From assembly GCF_004353905.1 (NCBI RefSeq), contig NZ_SMOD01000008.1:124001-188000 (forward strand): a stretch of DNA of 64,000 nucleotides, given 5' to 3'. This document shows positions 1-8,592 of the stretch, piece after piece (position 1 is the stretch's first letter; every line of letters begins with the position of its first letter). This DNA comes from Paraburkholderia guartelaensis (GTDB lineage: Bacteria > Pseudomonadota > Gammaproteobacteria > Burkholderiales > Burkholderiaceae). The translations under genes and the position numbers were made by a program. The notes beneath the pieces were generated by a model. It ran no database searches and was not told where the DNA came from. It was given only the letters and a program-made list of their open reading frames with translations.

Positions 1-165
1 CGTGGTGTACGCCGTGCCGATGCGCGAGAGCATGCGGTTGGGCGAGAGCTTCGCGGCAGCGCCCGCAAGCCCGAGCAGAAACGCGGCGCCGAGAGACAGC
101 ACCGCGAGCTTGATGGTTTCCCACGTGCCCGCGAGGAGCAGCGGGCCGAAGCCTTGAAAGACCAT
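1..165 (-). CDS. Polar amino acid ABC transporter permease, 5' part only
   Basis: This is the N-terminal 55 codons of an inner-membrane permease; the rest lies beyond the left edge. The product begins MVFQGFGPLLLAGTWETIKL and continues with a hydrophobic segment, the usual opening of HisQ/ArtQ-type permeases (BPD_transp_1 family). The ATG is preceded by GGAGGATGTCC-like Shine-Dalgarno sequence. It follows the binding-protein gene on the same strand by about 65 bases, so the two are very likely one operon importing a basic or polar amino acid. The neighbouring hut genes suggest histidine, which is inference from context. Confidence 0.8.
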   Translation of the reverse strand, partial: MVFQGFGPLLLAGTWETIKLAVLSLGAAFLLGLAGAAAKLSPNRMLSRIGTAYTT

Positions 166-230
166 GGAAGGATGTCCTCGTTCAGGGGAGCAGCGCTCCC
201 CCTGGTTGTTGCAGATGAACGCGGCGGCGC

Positions 231-989
231 TTAGCCGCCGTACACGTCGAAGTCGAAATACTTCGACTCGATCTTCTTGTACGTGCCGTCCTTGATCATG
301 TCGGCGATCGTCTTGTCGATCTTCGCCTTGAGGTCGGCGTCTTCCTTGCGCAGGCCGATAGCGGCGGCGCCCGTCGGGATTTCCGCGCCCGCGAACGCAA
401 AGCCCGCGCCGCGCGGCGTCTTCAGGAAGCCGAGATTGGCCTGCACTTCGTCTTGCAGCGCGGCGTCGAGGCGCCCCGACTGCAGGTCCAGATAGACCTG
501 GTCCTGGTTCTGGTAGGGAATCACGTTGACGCCCTTGGGCGCCCAGTTCTGCTTCGCGTAGGTCTCCTGAATCGAGCCTTGCTCGACGCCCACCGTCTTG
601 CCCTGCAGCGAAGCGATGGTCGGCTGCAGCGGCGAGCCCTGCTTCGCGACGAGGCGCGTCGGCGTGTTGAAGAGCTTGGCCGAGAAGGCGATCTGCTGCT
701 CGCGCTGCGGGGTGATCGTGAGCGCGGAGAGCGCGCCGTCGAACTTCTTGGCCTTGAGGCCCGGGATCATGCCGTCGAAATCCTGCTCGACCCACACGCA
801 CTTGGCATTCAGGCGCCGGCAGATTTCGTTGCCGAGGTCGATGTCGAAGCCGACCAGCTTGCCATCGGTCGCCTTCGACTCGAACGGCGCGTAGCTCGCG
901 TCGGTGCCGAAGCGGATCGTGGACCAGTCTTTCGCATACGCGCCACCGGCGGCAAGGGCGAGGGCGACACACAAGGCAAGTTTCTTCAT
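231..989 (-). CDS. Periplasmic amino-acid-binding protein of an ABC transporter (HisJ/ArgT-like)
   Basis: The 252-residue product is a periplasmic solute-binding protein of family 3 (SBP_bac_3). It opens with a classic signal peptide (MKKLALCVALALAAGGAYA, cleavage after AYA) and then has the conserved start of the mature lobe, FGTDASYAPFESK, followed by LVGFDIDLGNEICRRL and DFDGMIPGLKAKKFD. These are the substrate-contact blocks of lysine/arginine/ornithine/histidine-binding proteins. I chose the ATG at 989 because it gives the signal peptide and has GGAG six bases upstream; longer in-frame starts add non-signal sequence. It is divergent from hutH and shares its operator region, so histidine is the likely ligand, but the ligand cannot be fixed from sequence. 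Confidence 0.9.
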   Translation of the reverse strand: MKKLALCVALALAAGGAYAKDWSTIRFGTDASYAPFESKATDGKLVGFDIDLGNEICRRLNAKCVWVEQDFDGMIPGLKAKKFDGALSALTITPQREQQIAFSAKLFNTPTRLVAKQGSPLQPTIASLQGKTVGVEQGSIQETYAKQNWAPKGVNVIPYQNQDQVYLDLQSGRLDAALQDEVQANLGFLKTPRGAGFAFAGAEIPTGAAAIGLRKEDADLKAKIDKTIADMIKDGTYKKIESKYFDFDVYGG

Positions 990-1052
990 GAAGTCTCCGA
1001 TAGGAATGGTTGGCGTGTGCCCGGTCATGTGCCGGAGGTTCGGCCCGGCAAG

Positions 1053-1064
1053 TTGTCTATACAA
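1053..1064 (-). promoter_or_regulatory. HutC-like operator, copy 1
   Basis: On the minus strand this reads TTGTATAGACAA, identical to copy 2 and in opposite orientation. TTGT and ACAA form the palindromic ends. It lies about 64 bases upstream of the binding-protein start. HutC operators in other proteobacteria are of the CTTGTATGTACAAG type, so the match is good but the assignment is inference. Confidence 0.55.
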
Positions 1065-1192
1065 TTATCGATGTGTCGAAAAGACCGGCAATCGGTGTTA
1101 TCACCTGGGGATTTCACTGTGCTGCAATCGAAAGACGGCGTAATTCAGGCGTCAGGAAGCCGGAATGCGGGTATACGTGGAGCAGATTGAAC

Positions 1193-1204
1193 TTGTATAG
1201 ACAA
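1193..1204 (+). promoter_or_regulatory. HutC-like operator, copy 2
   Basis: The sequence TTGTATAGACAA sits inside a longer near-palindrome (CTTGTATAGACAAG, 12 of 14 symmetric). It lies about 52 bases upstream of the hutH start and is identical to copy 1 read on the other strand. Confidence 0.6.
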
Positions 1205-1230
1205 GCTTGCTTCGGTAATCTGATTCCACC

Positions 1231-1242
1231 TTGTCCAGACAA
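1231..1242 (+). promoter_or_regulatory. HutC-like operator, copy 3
   Basis: TTGTCCAGACAA keeps the TTGT and ACAA ends of the other two copies with a changed centre. It ends 13 bases before the hutH ATG, a position where a bound repressor would block initiation or early elongation. Confidence 0.5.
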
Positions 1243-1255
1243 CTTTGACACCGCA

Positions 1256-2794
1256 ATGAACATCAAACTCACTCCCGGCAATCTGACCCTGTCCCAACTG
1301 CGCCAGATCGCGCGTGCCGATGAAAACGGCGGCGTGAAGCTCGAACTCGACCCGGCCAGCTTCGCGGCCATCGACGCAGGCGCACGCGCCGTTGCCGAGA
1401 TCACGGCGAAGGGCGAGCCCGCCTACGGCATCAACACGGGCTTCGGGCGTCTGGCGAGCACGCACATTCCGCGTGAGCAGCTCGAACTCCTGCAGCGCAA
1501 TCTGGTGCTTTCGCACGCCGTGGGCGTGGGCGAGCCGATGTCGCGTCCGGTCGTGCGCCTCCTGATGGCGCTGAAGCTGTCGAGCCTGGGCCGCGGCCAT
1601 TCGGGCATTCGCCGCGAAGTGATGGACACGCTCATCACGCTGTTCAATGCCGACGTGCTGCCCGTGATTCCGGTGAAGGGTTCCGTGGGCGCTTCGGGCG
1701 ACCTCGCGCCGCTCGCGCATATGTCCTGCGTTCTGCTGGGTGTGGGCGACGTGTTCGCGAAGGGCGAGCGCATGAGCGCTGTCGAGGGCCTGCGTCTCGT
1801 CGGTCTCAAGCCGCTCGCGCTGCAGGCCAAGGAAGGCCTCGCGCTGCTCAACGGCACGCAGGCTTCGGCCGCGCTCGCGATCTACAACATGTTCGCGATT
1901 GAAGACCTGTACCGCACGGCGCTCGTCTCGGGCGCGCTCTGCGTGGACGCGGCGGCAGGTTCGGTGAAGCCGTTCGACGCGCGCATTCACGAACTGCGCG
2001 GCCATCGCGGTCAGATCGAGGCGGCCGCGGCCTATCGCACGCTGCTCGAAGGCTCGGCGATCAACCTGTCGCACCGCGATTGCGGCAAGGTCCAGGACCC
2101 GTACTCGCTGCGCTGCCAGCCTCAGGTGATGGGCGCGTGTCTCGACCAGATGCGTCACGCAGCGCAAGTGCTGCTCATCGAAGCGAACGCGGTTTCGGAC
2201 AATCCGCTGATCTTCCCGGAAACGAACGAAGTGCTCTCGGGCGGCAACTTCCACGCGGAACCGGTGGCCTTCGCCGCCGACAATCTCGCGCTGGCCGCCG
2301 CCGAAATCGGCGCACTGGCCGAGCGCCGCATCGCGCTGCTCATCGACGCGACGCTTTCGGGCCTGCCGCCTTTCCTCGTGAAGGACGGCGGCGTGAACTC
2401 GGGTTTCATGATCGCGCACGTTACGGCCGCTGCACTGGCTTCGGAAAACAAGACGCTCGCGCATCCGGCCTCGGTCGACTCACTGCCGACTTCCGCCAAC
2501 CAGGAAGACCACGTCTCGATGGCGACGTTCGCCGCGCGCAAGCTCGCCGACATCGCCGACAACACGGCCAATATCCTCGCGATCGAACTGCTCGCCGCCG
2601 CCCAGGGCGTGGACCTGCGCGCGCCGCACCACACGAGCCCGGCGCTCGCACACGTGATGGAATCGGTGCGCGCCCAGGTGCCGCATTACGACCTCGACCG
2701 CTACTTCGCTCCGGATATCGCCGCGTTGACGAAGCTCGTGCAGAACGGCGCGATCGCTTCGCACAGCCCGCTGGCATTCGAGTCCGAGCAATAA
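1256..2794 (+). CDS. hutH: Histidine ammonia-lyase
   Basis: The 512-residue enzyme deaminates L-histidine to urocanate, the first step of the cytoplasmic Hut pathway. The sequence has the Ala146-Ser147-Gly148 triad within [17 protein letters not shown]; in this family the triad cyclises to the MIO electrophile. The N-terminal [12 protein letters not shown] block and the later NQEDHVSM segment are also typical of the family. Length matches other HutH proteins. The ORF is open much further upstream, but I place the start at the ATG giving [15 protein letters not shown] because homologues begin there and the operator lies just before it. hutU follows after 56 bases, so the two are probably co-transcribed. 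Confidence 0.97.
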   Translation: MNIKLTPGNLTLSQLRQIARADENGGVKLELDPASFAAIDAGARAVAEITAKGEPAYGINTGFGRLASTHIPREQLELLQRNLVLSHAVGVGEPMSRPVVRLLMALKLSSLGRGHSGIRREVMDTLITLFNADVLPVIPVKGSVGASGDLAPLAHMSCVLLGVGDVFAKGERMSAVEGLRLVGLKPLALQAKEGLALLNGTQASAALAIYNMFAIEDLYRTALVSGALCVDAAAGSVKPFDARIHELRGHRGQIEAAAAYRTLLEGSAINLSHRDCGKVQDPYSLRCQPQVMGACLDQMRHAAQVLLIEANAVSDNPLIFPETNEVLSGGNFHAEPVAFAADNLALAAAEIGALAERRIALLIDATLSGLPPFLVKDGGVNSGFMIAHVTAAALASENKTLAHPASVDSLPTSANQEDHVSMATFAARKLADIADNTANILAIELLAAAQGVDLRAPHHTSPALAHVMESVRAQVPHYDLDRYFAPDIAALTKLVQNGAIASHSPLAFESEQ

Positions 2795-2850
2795 GCGCTA
2801 GAAGCCCAATAAAAACAGTCATCCTGAATAACATCCGAGACGAAGACGTT

Positions 2851-4539
2851 ATGAACCACCCGAACTTCACCGATCCCCGCCTCGACCCGACCCGCACGAT
2901 CCGCGCGCCGCGCGGCAGCGAGAAGGTCTGCAAGACCTGGCTGGCGGAAGCCGCCTACCGGATGATCCAGAATAATCTGGACCCCGAAGTCGCCGAGCAT
3001 CCGCATGCGCTCGTGGTGTACGGCGGCATTGGCCGCGCCGCGCGCAACTGGGAGTGCTTCGACCAGATCCTCGCCTCGCTCAAGGACCTGAACGAGGACG
3101 AAACGCTGCTGATCCAGTCGGGCAAGCCCGTGGGCGTATTCCGCACGCATGCCGACGCCCCGCGCGTGCTGCTCGCGAACTCGAACCTCGTGCCGCACTG
3201 GGCCACGTGGGAACACTTCCACGAACTGGATCGCAAGGGCCTCATGATGTACGGCCAGATGACGGCGGGCAGCTGGATCTACATCGGCTCGCAGGGCATC
3301 GTGCAGGGCACCTACGAGACGTTCTATTCGGTCGCGAACCAGCACTTCAACGGCGATCCGAAGGGCCGCTGGATTCTCACGGGCGGCCTCGGTGGCATGG
3401 GCGGCGCGCAGCCGCTCGCGGCGACGATGGCGGGCTTCTCGATGATCGCGGTGGAGTGCGACGAGACGCGCATCGACTTCCGCCTGAAGACGCGTTACGT
3501 GGACCGCAAGGCGAAGACCATCGACGAGGCGCTGGCCATCATCGAGGAAGCGAAGAAGACGGGCAAGCCGGTTTCGGTGGGCCTGCTCGGCAATGCCGCC
3601 GACGTGTTCGCCGAGTTCGTGAAGCGCGGCATCACGCCCGACTGCGTGACGGACCAGACAAGCGCGCACGACCCGATCAACGGCTACCTGCCGCAGGGCT
3701 GGACGGTCGAGCAGTGGCGCGAGGCGCAGAAGGTCGCGCCGGAAAGCATCGTGAAGGTGGCGAAGGAATCGATGGCCCACCAGGTGCGCGCGATGCTCAC
3801 GCTGCAGGAACGCGGCGCGGCCACGCTCGACTACGGCAACAACATCCGCCAGATGGCGCTCGAAATGGGCGTGGAAAACGCGTTCGATTTCCCGGGCTTC
3901 GTGCCGGCGTATATCCGTCCGCTGTTCTGCGAGGGCAAGGGCCCGTTCCGCTGGGTGGCGCTCTCGGGCGATCCGGAGGACATCTACAAGACGGATGCCA
4001 AGGTCAAGGAGCTGATCCCCGACGATCCGCACCTGCACAACTGGCTCGACATGGCGCGCGAGCGCATCGCGTTCCAGGGCCTGCCGGCGCGTATCTGCTG
4101 GGTGGGCGTGAAGGATCGCTACCGTCTGGGCCAGGCGTTCAACGAAATGGTCAAGAACGGCGAGCTGAAGGCGCCGATCGTGATCGGCCGCGACCACCTC
4201 GACACGGGCTCGGTGGCGAGCCCGAACCGCGAAACGGAATCGATGAAGGACGGCTCGGACGCCGTGAGCGACTGGCCGCTGCTCAATGCACTGCTGAACA
4301 CGGCGGGCGGCGCGTCGTGGGTCTCGTTGCACCATGGCGGCGGCGTGGGCATGGGCTTCTCGCAGCACTCGGGCGTGGTGATCGTGGCGGACGGCACGCA
4401 GGCGGCGCACGAGCGTCTTGGCCGCGTGCTGCTCAATGACCCGGCGACCGGCGTGATGCGTCACGCGGACGCTGGCTACGAACTCGCGCAGCAAACGGCG
4501 CGCGAGGCGGGCCTCAAGCTGCCGATGCTCGGCCGATGA
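2851..4539 (+). CDS. hutU: Urocanate hydratase
   Basis: The 562-residue product converts urocanate to imidazolonepropionate, the second Hut step, using tightly bound NAD. The family's nucleotide-binding stretch is visible ([19 protein letters not shown]), as is the catalytic cysteine region with Cys416 in [14 protein letters not shown]; in characterised urocanases this Cys carries the NAD contact. It starts at an ATG with only a weak GA-rich Shine-Dalgarno and ends just before a strong hairpin terminator. In many Burkholderia genomes hutC lies between hutH and hutU; here they are adjacent and no hutC, hutI, hutF or hutG follows, so the rest of the pathway must be elsewhere. Confidence 0.97.
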   Translation: MNHPNFTDPRLDPTRTIRAPRGSEKVCKTWLAEAAYRMIQNNLDPEVAEHPHALVVYGGIGRAARNWECFDQILASLKDLNEDETLLIQSGKPVGVFRTHADAPRVLLANSNLVPHWATWEHFHELDRKGLMMYGQMTAGSWIYIGSQGIVQGTYETFYSVANQHFNGDPKGRWILTGGLGGMGGAQPLAATMAGFSMIAVECDETRIDFRLKTRYVDRKAKTIDEALAIIEEAKKTGKPVSVGLLGNAADVFAEFVKRGITPDCVTDQTSAHDPINGYLPQGWTVEQWREAQKVAPESIVKVAKESMAHQVRAMLTLQERGAATLDYGNNIRQMALEMGVENAFDFPGFVPAYIRPLFCEGKGPFRWVALSGDPEDIYKTDAKVKELIPDDPHLHNWLDMARERIAFQGLPARICWVGVKDRYRLGQAFNEMVKNGELKAPIVIGRDHLDTGSVASPNRETESMKDGSDAVSDWPLLNALLNTAGGASWVSLHHGGGVGMGFSQHSGVVIVADGTQAAHERLGRVLLNDPATGVMRHADAGYELAQQTAREAGLKLPMLGR

Positions 4540-4544
4540 GCGAT

Positions 4545-4576
4545 GTGACGCCGCCGTTCAAACGCGGCGGCGTCAC
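4545..4576. terminator. Hairpin terminator between hutU and the XRE regulator
   Basis: A perfect 12-bp stem (GTGACGCCGCCG with its complement) encloses an 8-base loop, followed by GTTT. It lies five bases after the hutU stop and before the stop of the convergent regulator gene, so it can serve both. Confidence 0.75.
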
Positions 4577-4592
4577 GTTTGCGAGCGCTCGC

Positions 4593-5270
4593 TCAGAGCG
4601 TTTCGGGCAGCCGGTGTGAGTCGTTGTCTACGCAACAGACGAGCACCTCGGCATCCTCGGCACCTGTGCTGAGATACACGTGCCCCACGGCGCTGTCGAA
4701 GTAGAGGCTGTCGCCGGGCGACAGCTTGAAGACAGTGCCGTTTTCAAAATGCAGTTCCAGCTCCCCGCGCAGCAGGAACAGAAACTCTTCGCCGCTGTGG
4801 CGGATGTAATCGGGAAACGCGTCCATCGTGCGGGCGTGGATGCGTCCGCGCATCGGCACCATGCGTTTGCCCGTGAGATCGTTGGCGATCATGCCGTACT
4901 CGTAGTTCGGCGTGTCGTAGATCATCTGCTTGCCCGCGCGCGTGAGCGACGGCTTCATCGGGCCGGCCGCCTTGCGCTTCCTGCGCCCGAAAATCGTGTC
5001 GAAGTCCACGTTCAGCGCGTGCGCGAGCGCTGCGAATTTGTCGTACGTGAGCGCAATGTCGCCGCGCTCGGCCTTCGAAATCGTCGAGACGGCGATGCCC
5101 GACAACTCCGATAGCTGCATCAACGTCAGCTCGCGCGCCTTGCGCGCCTCGCGCAAACGCGCGCCAACGGCTGCGTGATCGATTTCCGTAGCCGCCTGCC
5201 CGGTTGCTTTCCCGGGTGCGTGCTCGGTTGCGTGCTCAGTTGCGTGAATTCGTGCTGCGCTCTTTGCCAT
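4593..5270 (-). CDS. XRE-family regulator with C-terminal cupin domain
   Basis: The 225-residue protein has an HTH_3 domain at about residues 35-90 (VGARLREARKARELTLMQLS, then GIAVSTISKAERGD) and a cupin domain at about 145-215 (HSGEEFLFLLRGELELHFEN, SPGDSLYFDSAVGHVY). This layout is that of the PuuR/SutR-type regulators that sense small metabolites through the cupin. The N-terminus has a short HATEHATEHA repeat, encoded by tandem 12-base units near 5218-5241, which is probably a disordered tail. It is divergent from the MFS-amidase operon with a strong palindrome between them, so it likely represses that operon and itself. The ligand is unknown. Confidence 0.88.
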   Translation of the reverse strand: MAKSAARIHATEHATEHAPGKATGQAATEIDHAAVGARLREARKARELTLMQLSELSGIAVSTISKAERGDIALTYDKFAALAHALNVDFDTIFGRRKRKAAGPMKPSLTRAGKQMIYDTPNYEYGMIANDLTGKRMVPMRGRIHARTMDAFPDYIRHSGEEFLFLLRGELELHFENGTVFKLSPGDSLYFDSAVGHVYLSTGAEDAEVLVCCVDNDSHRLPETL

Positions 5271-5303
5271 GGAAGGGACGGTTCCCGGTTACGGGTTTTG
5301 TCG

Positions 5304-5331
5304 TATACGAGAAGTGATTTTTTCTCGTATA
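5304..5331. promoter_or_regulatory. Inverted-repeat operator for the XRE-cupin regulator
   Basis: TATACGAGAA at 5304-5313 and its exact complement TTCTCGTATA at 5322-5331 are separated by eight bases. The element lies in the AT-rich divergent promoter, 42 bases before the MFS start. A perfect 10-bp dyad directly between a regulator and its presumed target is typical of an operator; the pairing with this regulator is inference. Confidence 0.7.
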
Positions 5332-5372
5332 TGATAACTCGCATCTCGACTCCCTTTTGAAGGAGCAGCGTC

Positions 5373-6656
5373 GTGGCCTCAATTGCATTGGGAAAAACGG
5401 GTCTTTCGAAGGGCCAGGTCATTGCCGCGACGACGCTGGGCACGGCGCTCGAGTACTACGACTTCACGATCTACAGCTTCTTCGCGATCCAGATCGGCAA
5501 GCTGTTCTTTCCCTCTGCATCGCCGGTCAACCAGTTCCTCCTTTCCATTGGCCTGTTCGGCGTGGGCTTCGTGGTGCGTCCTCTCGGCGGCATCGTTATC
5601 GGCGCGTATGCGGACCGCGCCGGGCGCAAGCGCGCCATGGTGCTCACCATCATGCTGATGGCGCTGAGCTGTGCGCTGATCGCCTGTGCACCGCCGTATG
5701 CGGTGGCGGGCATCGCCGCGCCGCTCATCGTGCTCGCGGCGCGCCTGATCCAGGGCTTCGCGGCGGGCGGCGAGTTCGGCCCCGGCACCACGCTGCTCGT
5801 GGAATATGCGAGCGACAACACGCGCGCCTTCTTCGCGAGCTGGAACTTCGCGGCGACGGCGCTGGGCCTTGCGCTCGGCGCGACGGTCGCCACGCTCGTG
5901 AACGTGCTGCTGCCCAAGGAAGCGGTCGACAGCTGGGGATGGCGCGTTCCGTTTCTCGTCGGCATCGTGGCGGCGCCCGTGGGCATGCTGATCCGCCGCC
6001 GCCTCGAAGAGACGCTGAGCGCGGCGCCGCCTTCAACGCGCCGAAGCGGCGCGTTGAAGGCGGCGCTCACCACGCATCTGAAACTCACGATACTCGGGAC
6101 TTTCGCCGAACTCGGCGGTTCGGTCTCCATCTACATCACGGCGTTTTTTCTCCCGAATCACGCCGTGCGCGTGTTGCATCTTTCGTCCACGGCGGCGGTG
6201 GCGTCGGGCGTGGTCAGCTCGCTCGTGCTGTTCGTCGCCGCGCCGCTCGTGGGCAAGCTCGCCGACCGCTACACCCGCAAACGCGTGCTCGTGATCTCGC
6301 GCGTCGTGCTGCTGTTGAGCGTGTACCCGGCGTTCGCCTGGCTTTCCGCCGCGCCTTCCATGGCGTTGCTCTGCGCGGTGTCCGCTTTCCTCTCCGTGTT
6401 CGTGGCGGGGCAGGTCGTGCCGGTGCTCGTGATGATCCCCGAACTGTTCCCGCGCGAAGTGCGCGCCACCGGCATCGCGCTGACCTACGTCGTGAGCGCC
6501 TCGATCTTCGGCGGATTTTCGCCACTTGTGGCAAGCTGGATCGTCGCGCGCACAGGCAATCCGCTCGCGCCCGCCTGGTATGTCGCGGCTGCCTGCGCCA
6601 TTTCGCTGATCCCGCTCGTCTGGCTGCGCGACCGTACCGGCGAGGCCATCGGCTGA
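5373..6656 (+). CDS. MFS metabolite:proton symporter (MHS family)
   Basis: The 427-residue inner-membrane protein has about twelve hydrophobic segments. It shows the MHS signature near the start (TTLGTALEYYDFTIYSFFA) and the loop 2-3 motif DRAGRKRAM, as in ShiA, ProP and citrate/ketoglutarate symporters. It starts at GTG, seven bases after AAGGAGCAGCG, which is a strong ribosome site. It is the first gene of an operon with the amidase (26 bases downstream), the RidA-like protein and the oxidoreductase, so it likely imports the substrate they process. The substrate is not identifiable from sequence. Confidence 0.9.
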   Translation: MASIALGKTGLSKGQVIAATTLGTALEYYDFTIYSFFAIQIGKLFFPSASPVNQFLLSIGLFGVGFVVRPLGGIVIGAYADRAGRKRAMVLTIMLMALSCALIACAPPYAVAGIAAPLIVLAARLIQGFAAGGEFGPGTTLLVEYASDNTRAFFASWNFAATALGLALGATVATLVNVLLPKEAVDSWGWRVPFLVGIVAAPVGMLIRRRLEETLSAAPPSTRRSGALKAALTTHLKLTILGTFAELGGSVSIYITAFFLPNHAVRVLHLSSTAAVASGVVSSLVLFVAAPLVGKLADRYTRKRVLVISRVVLLLSVYPAFAWLSAAPSMALLCAVSAFLSVFVAGQVVPVLVMIPELFPREVRATGIALTYVVSASIFGGFSPLVASWIVARTGNPLAPAWYVAAACAISLIPLVWLRDRTGEAIG

Positions 6657-6682
6657 ACAACCATTCATCAGGAAACCGAACG

Positions 6683-8209
6683 ATGCTTGACAAGACCGAG
6701 CTGGTCAGCCTGTCCGCCGTCGAACTGCGCCGCCTGATCGGCGCAAAAGCCATTTCGCCGGTCGAATTGCTCGATGCGTGCATCGAGCGCATCGAAGCCG
6801 TGAATCCGGCCGTCAACGCGATTACAGCGACGTGTTTTGACGCCGCGCGCGAAGCGGCCAAAGCCGCCGAGCAGGCCGTCATGGATGGCAAGCCGCTCGG
6901 CCTGCTGCACGGCTTGCCGCTCGGCGTGAAGGATCTCGAAGACACGGCGGGCCTGCTCACGACCTACGGCTCGCCGATGTCGCGCGGGCACGTGCCTTCG
7001 CGCGACGTGGTGCTCGTGGAGCGTCTGCGCGCGGCGGGCGCAATTCTCGTTGGAAAGACGAACGTTCCGGAACTCGGCGCGGGCGCGAATACGCGCAACC
7101 CGGTATGGGGTGCAACGGGCAATCCGTTCAACCCCGCGCTCAATGCCGGCGGCTCGTCGGGCGGCTCGGCGGCGGCGCTCGCGTGCGACATGCTGCCGGT
7201 TTGCACGGGCTCCGACACCGGCGGGTCGCTGCGTATTCCCGCCGCGAAGTGCGGGGTGGTGGGCTTCCGTCCGTCGCCGGGGCTCGTGCCCAATTCGCGT
7301 CGCCTGCTCGGCTGGACGCCGATCTCGGTGGTCGGGCCGATGGGGCGCGACGTCGCCGAAACGGCGCTGCAACTCGCGGCAACCGCGGGCGAATCGGCTG
7401 GCGATCCACTGAGCTACGAAGTGGATGCCAACGCGTTCGCCTTGCCTGCGCACATTGATCCGTCGACGCTGCGCATCGGCTATACCGAAGACTTCGGCTG
7501 CTGCGACGTCGACCCGCAAATTCGCGCCGTGTTCCGCGCGCGCATGGCGGAACTCAAGCGCATCGTCCATACGTGCGAGCCGGTTGAGTTCGATCTTGGC
7601 GACGTACATCGCTGCTTCGACGTGATCCGCGCGGAGAGCTTCGTCGCGGGCCTGCATGCCGCCTACACGCGTGACCCGGGCGCGCTGGGTCCGAATACGC
7701 GCGCGAACTATGAAATGGGCGCGAAGATGTCGCTCTCGGACAGCGCGTGGGCGCAAGCCGAGCAAACGCGCATCTACCAGCGCTTCCAGAGCGCGTTCGC
7801 GCGCTACGACGTGATCGTTTCGCCCACCACGCCGGTCACGCCGTTCCCGTGGACCGAGCTTTATGCCGCGCAGATCGACGGCCGCGCGCAAGAGAATTAC
7901 TACCGCTGGCTCGCGCTCACGTACGTCGTTACGCTCACCACGCATCCGGCGCTCGCGCTGCCGTGCGGCGTCGATCACGCGGGCATGCCGTTCGGACTCC
8001 AGATCGTTGGACCGTTCCGCGGCGACATGAAGACGCTCGCGGTCTCGCAGGCGCTCGAGACGGCGTTTTCAGCGTATCCTCATCTGCGTCGCCCGCGCCC
8101 CGATCTCGCGCGCCTGACGCAACCCAATCCGGCGCTGACGTCCATCGTCACGGCGCCTCCCATTTACAACCCGGCCGGTAGCGACGCTGCCGGTCTTTCG
8201 GCGGTATGA
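6683..8209 (+). CDS. Amidase (amidase signature family)
   Basis: The 508-residue enzyme belongs to the Ser-cisSer-Lys amidohydrolases. The catalytic set is visible: Lys83 in LGVKDLEDTAG, the cis-Ser in GGSSGGS (residues 156-162), and the nucleophile Ser182 in GSDTGGSLRIPA. Such enzymes hydrolyse a carboxamide or carbamate to an acid and ammonia or amine. No signal peptide is present, so it is cytoplasmic. The stop overlaps the start of the RidA-like gene (ATGA), showing translational coupling. With the transporter before it, it probably acts on an imported amide. It is not GatA, because the GatB/GatC partners are absent. Confidence 0.93.
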   Translation: MLDKTELVSLSAVELRRLIGAKAISPVELLDACIERIEAVNPAVNAITATCFDAAREAAKAAEQAVMDGKPLGLLHGLPLGVKDLEDTAGLLTTYGSPMSRGHVPSRDVVLVERLRAAGAILVGKTNVPELGAGANTRNPVWGATGNPFNPALNAGGSSGGSAAALACDMLPVCTGSDTGGSLRIPAAKCGVVGFRPSPGLVPNSRRLLGWTPISVVGPMGRDVAETALQLAATAGESAGDPLSYEVDANAFALPAHIDPSTLRIGYTEDFGCCDVDPQIRAVFRARMAELKRIVHTCEPVEFDLGDVHRCFDVIRAESFVAGLHAAYTRDPGALGPNTRANYEMGAKMSLSDSAWAQAEQTRIYQRFQSAFARYDVIVSPTTPVTPFPWTELYAAQIDGRAQENYYRWLALTYVVTLTTHPALALPCGVDHAGMPFGLQIVGPFRGDMKTLAVSQALETAFSAYPHLRRPRPDLARLTQPNPALTSIVTAPPIYNPAGSDAAGLSAV

Positions 8210-8565
8210 ACATGAGCAACGATATTCAAAGGCTGCAAACCAACGCGCGCATGAGCCAGGTGGTGATCGCCAATGGCGTGGTGTATCTCTCGGGCCAGGT
8301 GCCCGACACCGCAGGCGCGCCGATCGACGTTCAGGCAACCGAAATCCTCACGCGTATCGACAAGCTGCTCGCATCGGCGGGCGTGGACAAAACGCGCGTG
8401 CTGACCGCGAACGTGTGGCTGAGCGACCCGAAGCATTTCGACGCGTTCAATGCCGTATGGGACGCCTGGGTTCCGCAAGGGCACGCGCCCACGCGCGCCT
8501 GCGTGCAGGCCTTGCTGATGCGACCGGGCCTCGACGTCGAAGTGGCCGTCACCGCGCTCGCCTGA
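8206..8565 (+). CDS. RidA/YjgF/YER057c-family enamine/imine deaminase
   Basis: The 119-residue protein shows the family pattern: a beta-rich start (VVIANGVVYLSGQVPDT), a central TEILTRIDKLLASAGVDKTRV helix region, and a PTRACVQA block carrying the conserved Arg that binds the carboxylate of the imine. RidA proteins hydrolyse reactive 2-imino acids to keto acids and ammonia. Placed between an amidase and an amino-acid-oxidase-like flavoprotein, it likely removes the imine made by the oxidase. A second in-frame ATG lies six bases downstream. The first overlaps the amidase stop. Confidence 0.9.
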   Translation: MNMSNDIQRLQTNARMSQVVIANGVVYLSGQVPDTAGAPIDVQATEILTRIDKLLASAGVDKTRVLTANVWLSDPKHFDAFNAVWDAWVPQGHAPTRACVQALLMRPGLDVEVAVTALA

Positions 8566-8592
8566 GTGCCTTCGAGCCAGGAACATCGCGTG

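Larger units (their letters stand above)
990..1255. promoter_or_regulatory. Divergent hut/ABC promoter region
   Basis: This 266-base gap separates the amino-acid transporter genes (leftward) from hutH (rightward). It holds three related palindromes listed separately at 1053, 1193 and 1231. No ORF in it looks coding. The arrangement suits joint repression of histidine uptake and histidine breakdown by one GntR-type repressor such as HutC, which is not encoded in this window. Confidence 0.6.

Noticed and set aside
2701..4494. Long minus-strand frame opposite hutU
   Set aside because: Shadow of hutU: composition is His/Arg/Val-rich with no domain, and hutU is intact on the other strand.
5357..6682. 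Upstream extension of the amidase reading frame, running antiparallel to nothing but through the MFS gene
   Set aside because: The frame is open only because of GC-rich codon structure; its translation is Arg/Ala/Gly-rich, and the MFS gene in another frame has full-length homology. The amidase starts at 6683.
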